This document shows, piece after piece, positions 10,746-20,258 of a stretch of DNA of 64,000 nucleotides. The notes beneath the pieces are model-generated. The model saw only the letters and a program-made list of their open reading frames with translations, was not told the DNA's origin and ran no database searches. Source of the stretch: Tribonema minus (Eukaryota > Sar > Xanthophyceae > Tribonematales > Tribonemataceae); assembly GCA_017506865.1 (NCBI GenBank), contig JAFCMP010000551.1:540100-604099 (forward strand), in the 5' to 3' direction. The position numbers and the translations under genes are program-made. Position 1 is the stretch's first letter; each line of letters starts with the position of its first letter.

Positions 10746-10800
10746 TTCCTCTGTCCCAGTTTGTTAGACAGTTCACTTTGAAAGGCAGTTTTGAGGGCAA
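10741..10800 (+). repeat. Inverted repeat, left arm
   Basis: The segment around CTCTGTCCCAGTTTGTTAGA and CAGTTCACTTTGAA matches, in reverse complement, the segment at 12020-12080, with weaker similarity running inward through AAGATGGCA. Both arms translate to LPLSQF(V/I)RQFTL outward to inward, so coding sequence may lie in the arms. The pair may bound a ~1.5-kb DNA element. Confidence 0.55.
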
Positions 10801-10812
10801 AGATGGCAGCAA

Positions 10813-11990
10813 ATACTCAAGATGCCCTAATGGAAAGAGATCAGCACTGCTGAATTAAGGTTAAGAAGATGTCGGGAGATATACCATGACCCCATGTTGG
10901 TAAACTACGTGCGCACGCGATGGGACCTCAAATATGCCTCATTTTCGTGCACGAATGCACAATAGCAGCCGGGTTTCACGGCAGTATACCCACTTATTGC
11001 TGGTTGTGCACCTGTTGTGGTGCAGTTGGTGTTTGTTATCCCCTTTGCGCTCCCAAAGGTGGTTTTAGACAACCAGACACACCATATCGGGCGCTTTTAT
11101 ATGGTCTGCCAGTTGCAGTTGCTTGAGACCTCCTGTGTGTGTGCGCAGCCTGGAGCATGTAATGCACACCAAATCACGACAGTACTGTGGATTTGCGTGT
11201 TGCATTCGATGCGAGGTTGCTCACTGCCACCCATTATAACCTGGCAACACGGAGTGTAGTCATATTGACCATTTACACAGCAAAGCGCCACTTCATGTTG
11301 AAGTGCACGCTGCAGTACTGTCGTCATCGCTACAGCTCTGACCCTGCTGGGGGTGCACACAACACCCTGTGGAGCATGTGCTGGTCAGAAAGCATGGCCT
11401 TTGTGCATCTGACCAAATGACTGCGAGTATTGAGCTTGGCTTAGGGATACAAGGTGCTGCAGTCGACGTAGACCGCGTGAGCCAAAACACGGCAGATTTA
11501 GCGCTGTTCACAGACACACCCGACACCGCCTCCAGCGTGGTGCCAGCGATGGTTGGAGTCTTGCCAGCCTTGCAGCTGCATATGAACGTGCAGCACAGCT
11601 CACCAGCACCGCCAGCTTGGCAGACAGCGCGCGCATCCTCTGTATTCTGGCACAGATCCTGGGAACCACATCGTGCTCGTTGCCACCGCTGATCACGCAC
11701 CACGAGGTAGCCAATCGCCAGTGCGCTTCACAAACGCTAGCTGTACTGCTACAACGCATTTCCACTTAAGGGTGCCATCGCTCTTATGGCCCATAGCGCA
11801 TGTGGCGCTGCATGTCGTCTGTGTTCAAACTCGCGCAAGCTCAAACTTGCAGTTTTGCCGGTTTTTCCCGCGAGCCGAAACCCTAACCCTCGTAGTGGGA
11901 ATGTGACAACATTTCAAGAAGTGGACCGTTTTCAGAATTAATTAGTGCATGTGAAAGGCCTTGGGGTTCTCTTCCATTTATATAACAGGT
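10813..11990. other. Interior between inverted-repeat arms, no recognisable gene
   Basis: Frames up to 136 aa occur on the minus strand (11293-11703), with no known domain. A CCCTAACCCT scrap lies near 11880. No transposase motif was found. Confidence 0.35.
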
Positions 11991-11999
11991 CATTGTGCC

Positions 12000-12080
12000 A
12001 GTGTTGCCATCTTCACTCTCAATATCGCAATTCAAAGTGAACTGTCTAATAAACTGGGACAGAGGAAGTACTAAAATTGC
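12000..12080 (-). repeat. Inverted repeat, right arm
   Basis: This is the reverse-complement partner of 10741-10800. GTGAACTGTCTAATAAACTG and GGGACAGAGGAAGTACT pair with the left arm, differing by a few bases. It is followed by GACGAGTACTT, an echo of the CGAGTAC motif of the left side. Confidence 0.55.
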
Positions 12081-12287
12081 GACGAGTACTTCACAGCAAA
12101 CAGTCATAAAGTACATAGAAGTTGTTGTTACAATCATGTATGACTTCATACACAAGCCCTCACAAAATCCATGCGTGCAATGCCATGATATCTGCGCTGC
12201 CATATGTCCTCCACACGTGCGCCTGATCAGCGAAAGAATGCAAGATCATGGACAGCATCTGTGTTTGAGGAAATAAACATGATGTAC

Positions 12288-15200
12288 TTTTTATTAATTC
12301 TCGCTCAGGGCGCGAAAAAGCCCAGATGATTGGCATCTAGCTGTAAGGAATCTACATGTCGTATGACAGTCTGAAAGTGTCGCAACGACAACCACTCAAA
12401 CGCCGCCGCCGCCAAATGGCATCTCGGGGTCCTCCCCTACGTCCTCCTCCATGTGCCCCCCCCCCCTGGATTCTGCCATGTGTGTCATGACACGGCCAGA
12501 GTACGCCATGTGGAGCGCTGCCGACAGTGCCGAGCGTAAGCGCGCCAGGGCGATGCCCTTGAGAGCTTTAGGGCGCGCTCCTCCGGGCACTGACATCCTG
12601 CTGGCATACTCCGTCGCCACAGCCTCCAGCAGCTTCCGCCCCTGCTCCCCGATGCTGCCAAATGACCCTATTGCCAATGTGGCAAGTTTGTAGCAATTCT
12701 GATCATAATGACCAGAATAGTGGGTAGTTTTGGCGGCCTCTTGGTCGCGGCAGCATCGCTCGGGGTCTGCTGCAGTCTTCGCCGCCCGCGACGCCACCTG
12801 TGCCTCGAAGCAGGTAACGTCCACCATGAGCGGTAGGTGGCGTGTCGGGTCGTCGTAGCCGGTCACCGGGAAGGCGTCGGCAGGCAGCACGATGTCCATC
12901 CTGCGACTCCCCGGCGGCCCGGCGGACCCCAGAAACGGCGTGTAGTCCTCGTCCACCAGTCCCGTTTTGAGGTATTGCCGCAGGAGGCGCTGCGTGGCCC
13001 TCTTGACGCTATTGTGGACAATGGTGTCGTGCGCCTTGACGCGTGGCGCTTGACACAGCCGTGCATGCAGGGTGCCGCCCGGCGACTTCCCGCACAGCTT
13101 GCAGCCTGCCGTCTGCTCCTCTACTCCGATGGCGCGTTTGACGGCCAGCTGCCAGGATAGGCCATCGAACGAAGCCGTTGTGGAGTACATGGGCTCGTTG
13201 AGGAATGCCATGCCGATCGAGTGCATGTGGCGCTGCGACCGGAATCGAGCAAGTGCTTGCGTGCGTTGCGTGCCCTGCGGCAGCTGTTGCAGGTCCGCCT
13301 CCACCTTATCTGCAAGCTCGGTAGCGACGGCATCTGCAAGCGCACTCTGATTGGGGCGCTTCAGGCTACACTGCAACTGCAGAGCACTGGCGTCAAGTAC
13401 GCAAGCAGCATCCGCACCAGTGCCACCACCTGCTGTCGGCCGCAGCGGCGGCTGCTGCGTAGGTGGTTGCTGCTGCAGTGGCGTTAGCGCTGGTGGCAGT
13501 ATATGTTCCAGCTTGTCACCTGTTGCTGCACGTAGAGATGTGGCAGCTGTGGCGATCGTCTGCATGAGGGGCAGGCGCGCCACCTCTGCTGCTGCTGCGC
13601 CTTGTAGCATTGCTGGTGTGGAACGCGCAGCGCCTGAATTGACGGCTGCCGCTGCTGCGTGCGCTGGTGCTGCAGCTGTGCCGCCTGCCGTTGCTGCTGC
13701 TGCCAGTGGTGTTGCTGCTGCCGCAGGTGTTGGTGCAGCACCTGCCGCATTGGCCGCTGCCACCGCCATTGCCGCTGTCGCAGCCGGCACGGTTGCGGCG
13801 CCGCCTGCCGACGCTGCTCCTGTTGCAGGTGCTGCAGCAGCCCTTAGGCTAGTAGGGCCTGTAGCAGCTGTATTGCCTATGCCCGCAGCCGCTGCTGTTG
13901 ATGCTGCAGTTAGTGATGCCGCCGAGGCCACTTGAGGTGCAACATGTGCTGCCGCTGCTGCAGCAGCCTCTGATGCTGGAGCAGCTGCTGCTGCCGCCGC
14001 TGCTGCTGCCGCCGGAGTAGTTGCGCCGTGCGCCGCCGCTGCTGCTGCTGCCGCTGGTGCCGCCTGTGCTGCCGCCGCGGCCCCTGATCCAGCGGCAGCT
14101 GCGTCGTGTGTTGCCGGAATGGCTGCGCCATAAGCGCGGCCAGCCGCTGATGCAGTTGCCGCTGCCGGGGCGGTCGCGCCTCCACTGGCAACCGCCGCTG
14201 CCGCTGTAACAGTTGCCGCTGCTGATGCTGCTGGTGCTGGTGCTGCTGCCGCTGCTGCCGGTGCCGCTTGTGTTGCCGCATCCTCAGCAGCGTTGTCTGC
14301 AGCCGCTTGAGGAGCCGCCTGCTGCAGCACCCCCGCCCATCCAGAGAGTGCTGGTTGCAGCGCTTGCAACGTGCCCGCCACATACGCAGCATCAGCGATG
14401 TCGCAGGCGCTGGTAATGCCAAGGCCGCCATGCCGTGTTGGGAGTCGCGCTTGCTGTAAGGCTGGGCCGTGCGCTGCCAGATGGAAGTGGGCCCCACTTT
14501 GCTCAAACTGGCGCCAGGTCTGGCCTGGTGGCTGCAGGCCCATTGAGTGCTCAAGCACCCACTGCGTGACCCGATCCCACTCCTTGGCGGCTGGCGCTGT
14601 CTGCGTAGTGGGAATGGTGCGCAGGCAGTACGTCATGCGAGGCACCACGCAGTAGCGCAGTAACCTGAACATAGCCCTCGGAGATGTCAGGCGCGCGCAT
14701 CGCTCTGCAAATCGAGCCCCTGCCCCGCCTGCACCCGCTTCCCTGCGCAGCCATGCGTCCACAAAGCTGCTGTGGCCCACCGGCACCCCCAGCAACACAG
14801 CTCCACGGTTCTGATTTTCATCCGTATCCCCCACTAGCTGAACGCCCAGCTGCTGCAGCAGTTGCCGCTCGTGGTCTGTCACCACATGCCCCCTGCCAGG
14901 CAGCGCGCGTGACTTGGTGAGGTTTAGCTCCAGCCCCACCTCCGCAAAGTGTTGTTTGAGCTGCGCCACCGCCTGTATGTCATCCTGAGTCAGCGTGCAA
15001 GCGCCTGTTCGGACGTTGGCATCGTCCATGTAGGCGCCCATCCGCCTCCGCGCGCGCTGCGCAGCCGCCGCCTCATTGAACCGTTTCAAGCACTGAGCAA
15101 TGGCGCCGCAGAAGAGCATCGGTGCCGCGGGGTCCCCCTGCTTAAACCCGCGCTGAGACATGATGATGCGCGTGGAGCCGTCAACGTGCTGGAACAGCAG

Positions 15201-17410
15201 GCGTGGCCGAGTGCGAACGTATGTGCCGATGAAGTAGTCGAGGAAGTCCGGCAGCTGTGCTGCTACCCATTCCGCTGCCGCCAGGACGAACACCATGTTG
15301 AAGGCATTCTTGAGGTCCAGCATGAACTGCCAGTGACCGAGCTCATACGCGAGTTTGCCGGCCATGGCCGCTTTCTCCGCTCCTGCTGAGACGGCTACCC
15401 CATACTGCCCGTCTGGCTCAAGGAGCTCCGCCAGGAAGTCTTTGCGGTCTGCCACGTACACCGAAGTGCATAGTCGCTGCAGCACCTCGCCGCAAACGAT
15501 GGGCCGCTGCTTAGCTGTACCATCTTCCTGTTGTTCTGCAAGTGGCGTCAGGCGCCCCGCGCCATGCAACTGCCAGAAGGCATCCGGCAGCCGCGCAGCC
15601 TCCCGCATAACGGTCTGAAGCCACCGTGTGAGGACAGCAGCAAACTCATGCCGTCCCCAGCTTGTGCGTAGCGCATCCTGCAGGTGGCTGTAGCGCAGCC
15701 CCGATGGGCCTGCTCCACTGTAAGGGCTTGCTCGCTGGATGAGCTTGGCAACCGTCTCTGGCTCAATTCCCTCCCCCTGTAACAGGCTGAGTTCTGCTGG
15801 CATGTCGGCTGCTTTCGCCACAAGCTGATCAACCATGCCGGATAGCTCATGGAGTTGTTCCCCTGGCGCAGCGGGGGGGTGTTTGGACTGCATGGCGGCA
15901 AAGCAGTCATCATCAGGTATCGCCACCGTTTTGGGCTGAAGGAAACGCGCTGCCTGCTGTAGCCCCCCCCGTGTGCCCATGCACTGTAGGACGTAGGCGT
16001 TGATCGCTGCCTCCGTTTGCTGGCGCGCGCGCCAGCGCCGGTGCGCACGCGCGTGTGCGAGGAGCGCTGGCACCAACCGGTCAAGCTCACCGCGTGCCAA
16101 CATTCTGATTCTGTCGGAGCGAGTGATGCCAGGTGCGCCATCGGTGGAGGTGATGAGTGATGGCATGAGGTGGTGTAGAATCGTGGATCTTTGCAGTCGC
16201 TGCACCCGCCCTGCGGAATCTGGCTCCCGCGCCGCATTGACGAACATCGTCATTGTGTGTGCCAACAGATGTGTTGCTGCGTTCTCCAGTGCAGCTCCCA
16301 CATAGCGACGATTGCGTGGTCTAGCAAGGCTTCTAGTTGTCGCGAACTGCAGCTTGCACAGCTCATCGAGGCTGATGCTGTCAAGCACTGCTGCGACTGC
16401 GGGGGTTGAGATGGTCCACGTGAAAAGCCCACCTGCCCCACCTGCTGCGCCTGCAGGGCCTGGCGCTGCCGCTGCTGTCGCCGCACCTGCCGCTCTGGGG
16501 CCCCCTCCGCCGCCGCCGCGGCCGCCACGACCACAGCCTCGTCCGCCGCTGTCGCTGCTGCGACCGCTGCCACGGCCACCGCGGCCGTTTTGAGTTCGCG
16601 CGCCACTGCCGCTGTTGCTAGCACCGCCGCTGCGGCTGCTGGCATCACTGCTGCGGCCGTTGCCAGCGCCGCTGTCCTTAGTACCGGCTGCACTGCCGCC
16701 GCCGGCACCGCTGCTGCTGCCGCCTCCGGTTCTGCTGCCGCTAGTCGCTCTGCTACTGCTGATGTCTGCATCATTGCTGCCGCTGCGAACGCGTCCTCCA
16801 TTGCCACGTCCGCGCCCTCCACTGCGACCCCGACCCCCTCGTGTAGCACTGCTGCCCCCACGTTCCGGCCTCTTCGAGCTGCCGGAGGAGCTGCTGCCAC
16901 CAGCCTGAGCAGCAGGTGCCTGCTGCGCGTGCGCTGGTCCCTTTGCGTAGGGGTTGCCGATGGGTGTGCACGCCGGTTGCTGCTGTGGCAGCGACGTGGT
17001 AGCTGTTGCCGTCGATGCATCAGGTGCTAGCGGTGCTGCTGATGCTGTTGTTGACAATGTTGCCGCCACTGCAGCGGGTGAAGTGATAGGCCTGCATTTG
17101 CGGCAGTGCTTGCCCGCGCTGGCATCGCTGCTGTCCACTCTGAATGTCTTGTTGGCATGAAACAGGTTTTTGCACAAGGCACACTCGGTGTAGATGGTTT
17201 GCAAGTGCGACGTGCTGAGGTCGGAGCGCTCCAGGAACGTTGTTGCTGTCCCACTGTGGTGTTTGCGCTGGTGCTTCGCCGCGATGTGGGCGTTTAACCT
17301 CTGCTGTAACGAGAGCAGCGACATGCCCTTCTTCACCACGAGGTCGCATAAGTTGCACTTGTACTCCGGGTCCGCACTGCCTCCACCTCCAGCTTCGTCG
17401 TCTAGCATCA
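12288..17410 (-). mobile_element. R2-like (RLE-type) non-LTR retrotransposon, copy 1
   Basis: The element spans from a T-rich 3' end on the plus strand (TTTTTATTAATTC at 12288, an A-tail when read on the coding strand) to about 17410, where Gypsy RT sequence begins abruptly. The 3' UTR of ~110 bases is conserved in copy 2 (51574-51690). The 5' junction falls within a few bases of the ORF start codon, so the copy is either nearly complete or 5'-truncated. No target-site duplication was found, because the 3' flank (to 12287) is not the continuation of the Gypsy sequence at 17411; a rearrangement or second insertion must separate them. Confidence 0.8.
12396..17408 (-). CDS. Non-LTR polyprotein: zinc fingers, RT, Ala-rich domain, restriction-like endonuclease
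   Basis: A single open frame of 1670 aa. Residues 18-46 form a C2H2 finger (Cys18, Cys21, His41, His46), and Cys76/79/102/105 a zinc-ribbon-like site. Residues ~110-320 are Gly/Ser/Arg-rich. The RT lies at ~630-900, with FMLDLKNAFN (motif A, about residue 700), QRGFKQGDPAAP (motif B) and AYMDDANV (motif C, about residue 793), then LLGVPVGHSS. Residues ~1025-1335 are almost pure alanine with Thr, Pro and Gly. The C-terminus has a CKLCGK...H...C knuckle near 1437, then RRMDIVL and LPLMVDVTCFEAQ, the Asp pair of a PD-(D/E)XK restriction-like endonuclease. This order is that of early-branching, RLE-encoding non-LTR elements (R2/NeSL/Utopia group), which nick DNA and prime reverse transcription there. 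The exact clade is not decided. The long alanine domain between RT and endonuclease is unusual. All catalytic residues I can see are intact. Confidence 0.88.
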   Translation of the reverse strand: MLDDEAGGGGSADPEYKCNLCDLVVKKGMSLLSLQQRLNAHIAAKHQRKHHSGTATTFLERSDLSTSHLQTIYTECALCKNLFHANKTFRVDSSDASAGKHCRKCRPITSPAAVAATLSTTASAAPLAPDASTATATTSLPQQQPACTPIGNPYAKGPAHAQQAPAAQAGGSSSSGSSKRPERGGSSATRGGRGRSGGRGRGNGGRVRSGSNDADISSSRATSGSRTGGGSSSGAGGGSAAGTKDSGAGNGRSSDASSRSGGASNSGSGARTQNGRGGRGSGRSSDSGGRGCGRGGRGGGGGGPRAAGAATAAAAPGPAGAAGGAGGLFTWTISTPAVAAVLDSISLDELCKLQFATTRSLARPRNRRYVGAALENAATHLLAHTMTMFVNAAREPDSAGRVQRLQRSTILHHLMPSLITSTDGAPGITRSDRIRMLARGELDRLVPALLAHARAHRRWRARQQTEAAINAYVLQCMGTRGGLQQAARFLQPKTVAIPDDDCFAAMQSKHPPAAPGEQLHELSGMVDQLVAKAADMPAELSLLQGEGIEPETVAKLIQRASPYSGAGPSGLRYSHLQDALRTSWGRHEFAAVLTRWLQTVMREAARLPDAFWQLHGAGRLTPLAEQQEDGTAKQRPIVCGEVLQRLCTSVYVADRKDFLAELLEPDGQYGVAVSAGAEKAAMAGKLAYELGHWQFMLDLKNAFNMVFVLAAAEWVAAQLPDFLDYFIGTYVRTRPRLLFQHVDGSTRIIMSQRGFKQGDPAAPMLFCGAIAQCLKRFNEAAAAQRARRRMGAYMDDANVRTGACTLTQDDIQAVAQLKQHFAEVGLELNLTKSRALPGRGHVVTDHERQLLQQLGVQLVGDTDENQNRGAVLLGVPVGHSSFVDAWLRREAGAGGAGARFAERCARLTSPRAMFRLLRYCVVPRMTYCLRTIPTTQTAPAAKEWDRVTQWVLEHSMGLQPPGQTWRQFEQSGAHFHLAAHGPALQQARLPTRHGGLGITSACDIADAAYVAGTLQALQPALSGWAGVLQQAAPQAAADNAAEDAATQAAPAAAAAAPAPAASAAATVTAAAAVASGGATAPAAATASAAGRAYGAAIPATHDAAAAGSGAAAAAQAAPAAAAAAAAHGATTPAAAAAAAAAAAPASEAAAAAAAHVAPQVASAASLTAASTAAAAGIGNTAATGPTSLRAAAAPATGAASAGGAATVPAATAAMAVAAANAAGAAPTPAAAATPLAAAATAGGTAAAPAHAAAAAVNSGAARSTPAMLQGAAAAEVARLPLMQTIATAATSLRAATGDKLEHILPPALTPLQQQPPTQQPPLRPTAGGGTGADAACVLDASALQLQCSLKRPNQSALADAVATELADKVEADLQQLPQGTQRTQALARFRSQRHMHSIGMAFLNEPMYSTTASFDGLSWQLAVKRAIGVEEQTAGCKLCGKSPGGTLHARLCQAPRVKAHDTIVHNSVKRATQRLLRQYLKTGLVDEDYTPFLGSAGPPGSRRMDIVLPADAFPVTGYDDPTRHLPLMVDVTCFEAQVASRAAKTAADPERCCRDQEAAKTTHYSGHYDQNCYKLATLAIGSFGSIGEQGRKLLEAVATEYASRMSVPGGARPKALKGIALARLRSALSAALHMAYSGRVMTHMAESRGGGHMEEDVGEDPEMPFGGGGV

Positions 17411-17713
17411 GAGGTTGCTGCGAATGACTTTATTCAAGGGTCTGTAGTCAGCACAGAAGCGAACTTTGTCTTTCTGCATCACCAACACAGGATTACTGGC
17501 CCAGGGGCCGCTGGCAGGCCTAAACTGACCGCGTTTACGCTCATTTTCAACGGCCTCAAAAGATGATTTTAGCCTCTTGTTCGGCCCACCTGCGTGCTTT
17601 GACGGCAATTGGCGCTGCATCGCCGGTCCGATTTCAACGTCAAAGCGGTCCGTCACCTTGGGGTTCTTGGGGTCTTGCGCGAAGGCGCCGCGCCGGCGGC
17701 GGAGCACTTCCAT
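17408..17713 (-). pseudogene. Gypsy-1 reverse transcriptase, N-terminal part
   Basis: The 101-aa frame contains the pre-RT motif FAQDPKNPKVTDRFDVEIG and the RT fingers (ASNPVLVMQKDKVRFCADY, then RPLNKVIRSNL), then stops at the boundary with the non-LTR element. The palm with the catalytic YxDD is absent here. The same pre-RT motif (FAKDPKHPTVANLAEFEID) occurs in the plus-strand Gypsy remnant at 38.9 kb, so the two are related. The upstream frame 17653-17844 carries the spacer between protease and RT. Confidence 0.8.
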
Positions 17714-17937
17714 AGCGCGCTCGTAGTAGGTGACGCCGTGTTGATCGCGTTAAGAACGTCAAGCACCTTGCCGTCTTTGCTCAGCACTTCATGCAACTCT
17801 TCATCTGTGCATGTGCCCAGGGGGGCATTATGCTCCTCTGCCACCTTGCGTCTGAACGCAGCTCTTTCTGCTTCAGCTTGCGTGACAGGGTCTGGCTCAG
17901 ATGTTTTGTGCTCTGACGCGCAAGAGGAGTCTGGCTG
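17714..17937 (-). pseudogene. Gypsy-1 protease-RT spacer
   Basis: The frame EELHEVLSKDGKVLDVLNAIN and neighbouring sequence link the protease and RT regions on the minus strand. Frame breaks occur on both sides. No catalytic domain is expected here. Confidence 0.45.
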
Positions 17938-18920
17938 TCATGCAGGTCTAGACCTGATCACGGCAGGCGTGTCTTGGCCTAGATGTTTCAACGCTATTCT
18001 TGTCAGGTTTGCAGTAAGTTCTAATTTGCCAACGTCCATGTTGCAGATCATGTCAGGCGTCTCAATGACACCTACGATCGCGCCTTCTGGTATGAACACT
18101 GGCATGGTAGAAGTATTCTCGGCTAGCAGCCCAAGCGGCTTGTGCGGTGACGCAAAGTTCACCGTATCCATGAGCACAGTGCCTTGAGCAGCCAGCCTGT
18201 TCACCGTCACAGACGCCTGTGGCGCATCGGCAGTGAGCAGCACTTCAGCAGGTCCAGAGCACTGTACTGGCGGCTGTGACACAACTTCAATGGTTCTAAC
18301 GGTGTCAGCGTTGATTACTTGATCATGGTTGTGTGTAGAAGGTATGTGCGCGCTTGCAAAGTGGGTTTCTGGGATGTTTGCACCTTAGCAGCGCCCACTT
18401 TGATTGAGTTTGCCGCGGGGGGGTCTAGAGTCCCCAATCTTGTGTGCTCGCGTATAGGCACAACAGGTCCAGCAGAGCCAGCGGGATGGAAGCGCATCCC
18501 GTGCTCATATGTGATTGATGAGCCAAACTTGCCAAAGAAGCTAGACCCTAGGATGGTCTCATAGGGCAAGTCCACCACGTAGAAAGCATGTGTGCAAATG
18601 GTGTCTTTGAAGCACACCTGGGCGTGCACAACACCAGTAATCAGCACTGATTTCTTGGCGTCAGGTAGTTCAACACTGGTAAAGTGGCCATCAGAGAGCG
18701 GGCAAATTGAACCGTGTGGCAGCTGATGCGCACGCTCAGTGTTGATGAATTCGGCCTCGGCGCCGTTGTCCATCAGCGCGCCAAGTACCAGCTCTTGTAT
18801 GCCATCACCGACTTGTGTGCGCACTGGCATGCGCACAAAGCTGTTTGTCTTGGGTTTGCCAATCACACGCGCTCTCTGCAAGGTTTTAGGCGGTTTGTGA
18901 CGTGCTTGCCATCTGGGCAT
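17938..18920 (-). pseudogene. Gypsy-1 aspartic protease region
   Basis: Two minus-strand frames (18315-18920 and 17938-18282), one after the other. The first has a retropepsin-like core: ELVLGALMDNGAEAEFINTE, where the catalytic D-T/S-G reads D-N-G at residue 51, and later LPYETILGSSFFGKFG, matching the second-half ILG-Asp/Ser-x-F motif of Gypsy proteases. In Gypsy elements this enzyme processes the Gag-Pol polyprotein. A frame break separates it from the downstream frame, which continues PPVQCSGPAEVLLTADAP and probably forms the linker towards RT. The Asn in the active site and the frame breaks suggest an inactive copy. Confidence 0.7.
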
Positions 18921-19200
18921 GGCTCTAAACGCGTCAGCATGGCTTTAAACGCGTCAGACCAGGTTGCTGAGCATCATATTGCTGACATCAGAGTCGATGT
19001 CTGCTCACGGCGTCAGGTGATACTTCAACAAGACCGGTGTTCGACGTCTTGCAGGGGTCAGAAGCAGCAGGCTCTTCTTCATCCTCGCCGTACACCCAAG
19101 GGTTTTGAAGTTGGCATGTCACTTCCACAAGTTAGCGTGGCAAGCAACATGCGCCCTGCATTGCGTGTGAACTGGTAGAAGCTTCTCATGCAAGCACTAG

Positions 19201-20258
19201 CTAGGCGCAGCACTGCAGGTTGTTCAAGGCTAGACCACCAGGAGGGGGAGAGGTGTGGTCATGCACCACCACTTCACCCGGTGCAAGCTCGGTGGTATCT
19301 TTAGGACTAGGCCATTCTGTAGGCAGGGATGCAACTGCATGCAAAGCGAGCATGGTTGCAGCTACACAGTTGGGTTGCACTATGTTTGCAACCCAGCGTT
19401 TCTTCTGGGTAAGCGTTCCTTCAGGGTAAGGTTCGCCATAGCCAAGCGAGGACATGACTTGATCAGGGCTCAACACAAGAGCTTTGCTGGCTGGTCCTGC
19501 ATCTTTATCGCGTGGCTGGTAAGATGAGGAAGGGCCTCGCCCGGGCTGGCGAGTGATGGGACTAGGGAGCGGCATGTCAGCGGATAGCACGCCTGGCGTC
19601 GCGGGCTGCCTAGGGTCCCAGTAAAACGTGTCATGGGAGCAGCCAAGATGCTCGCGAACAGTGCAAGGCTTGCTGGTGCGGAAGCGCTCATTGAGAATTG
19701 CATTCAAGCGTGCAAAGCGCTGAGGCAGTCGAGAAGTGTTCGGAGCCGACACAGTGTAATCGCGCTCGCGTGAAGGTGCACCATATACGTCTGTGCCACG
19801 AAACTGCACCTCATAGGTGGAATACCCCCTTGTTCCCATAATGCGGCAAAAGTCGCGCCACGAGTTGGATAGGAGCATCCTAGGCATGTTCTCGTTCACT
19901 ATCAAGGCTGGCAGGCAATCGGCGGCGATCTGCGCTACATATACGAGTGCACGCGCTGCATCGCCCTCAATCCCCTTCCCAGCTGGGGAAAATTCAACAC
20001 GCGAAGATGTGTTCCGTCTGGCTGGAGCTCCTTGAGCCGCTTGCGGACCTTAGGGCTAGCTACGTCTGCGCAAATGACTTCCGTGCCTGGGAAGAGCTTC
20101 ATGTACTGCTCACACGTAGTCTTGCAACTATCCACCGCAAGTACTACCTGCACGTCTGCATGTGCTGCACGTGCAAACTCCTGCAAACCCCTATGCACCC
20201 CCCCTATGCCGCAACACAACTCTGCTATCCGCAGTTGCTTCCTGCCTGACGACGTCAC
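19201..20258 (-). pseudogene. Gypsy-1 cytosine-C5 DNA methyltransferase domain
   Basis: Two adjacent minus-strand frames form a C5-cytosine methyltransferase. From 20258 inward: LRIAELCCGIGGVHRGLQ (motif I, SAM binding), VVLAVDSCKTTCEQYMKLFP (motif II), EVICADVAS (motif III). After a frame change near 19990 comes SSRVEFSPAGKGIEGDAA where motif IV (PPCxxFS) should be; the catalytic Cys position reads Arg. Then follow IVNENMPRML (motif VI, ENM for ENV), GAPSRERDY (motif VIII), LVLSPDQVMSSLGY (motif IX) and ANIVQPNCVAATML (motif X). Active enzymes of this family transfer methyl from SAM to cytosine C5. This copy should be inactive. It lies between gag and protease in the same orientation, so it is most simply part of the retrotransposon polyprotein. 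A host gene fragment is less likely given the co-linear flanking domains. Confidence 0.85.

Noticed and set aside
13351..13935. Plus-strand Ala/Val/Gly-rich frame of 194 aa, and similar frames at 53093-53617 and 57191-57904
   Set aside because: They are antisense or shifted readings of GCN repeats in the non-LTR and MULE proteins; all frames are open in such DNA.
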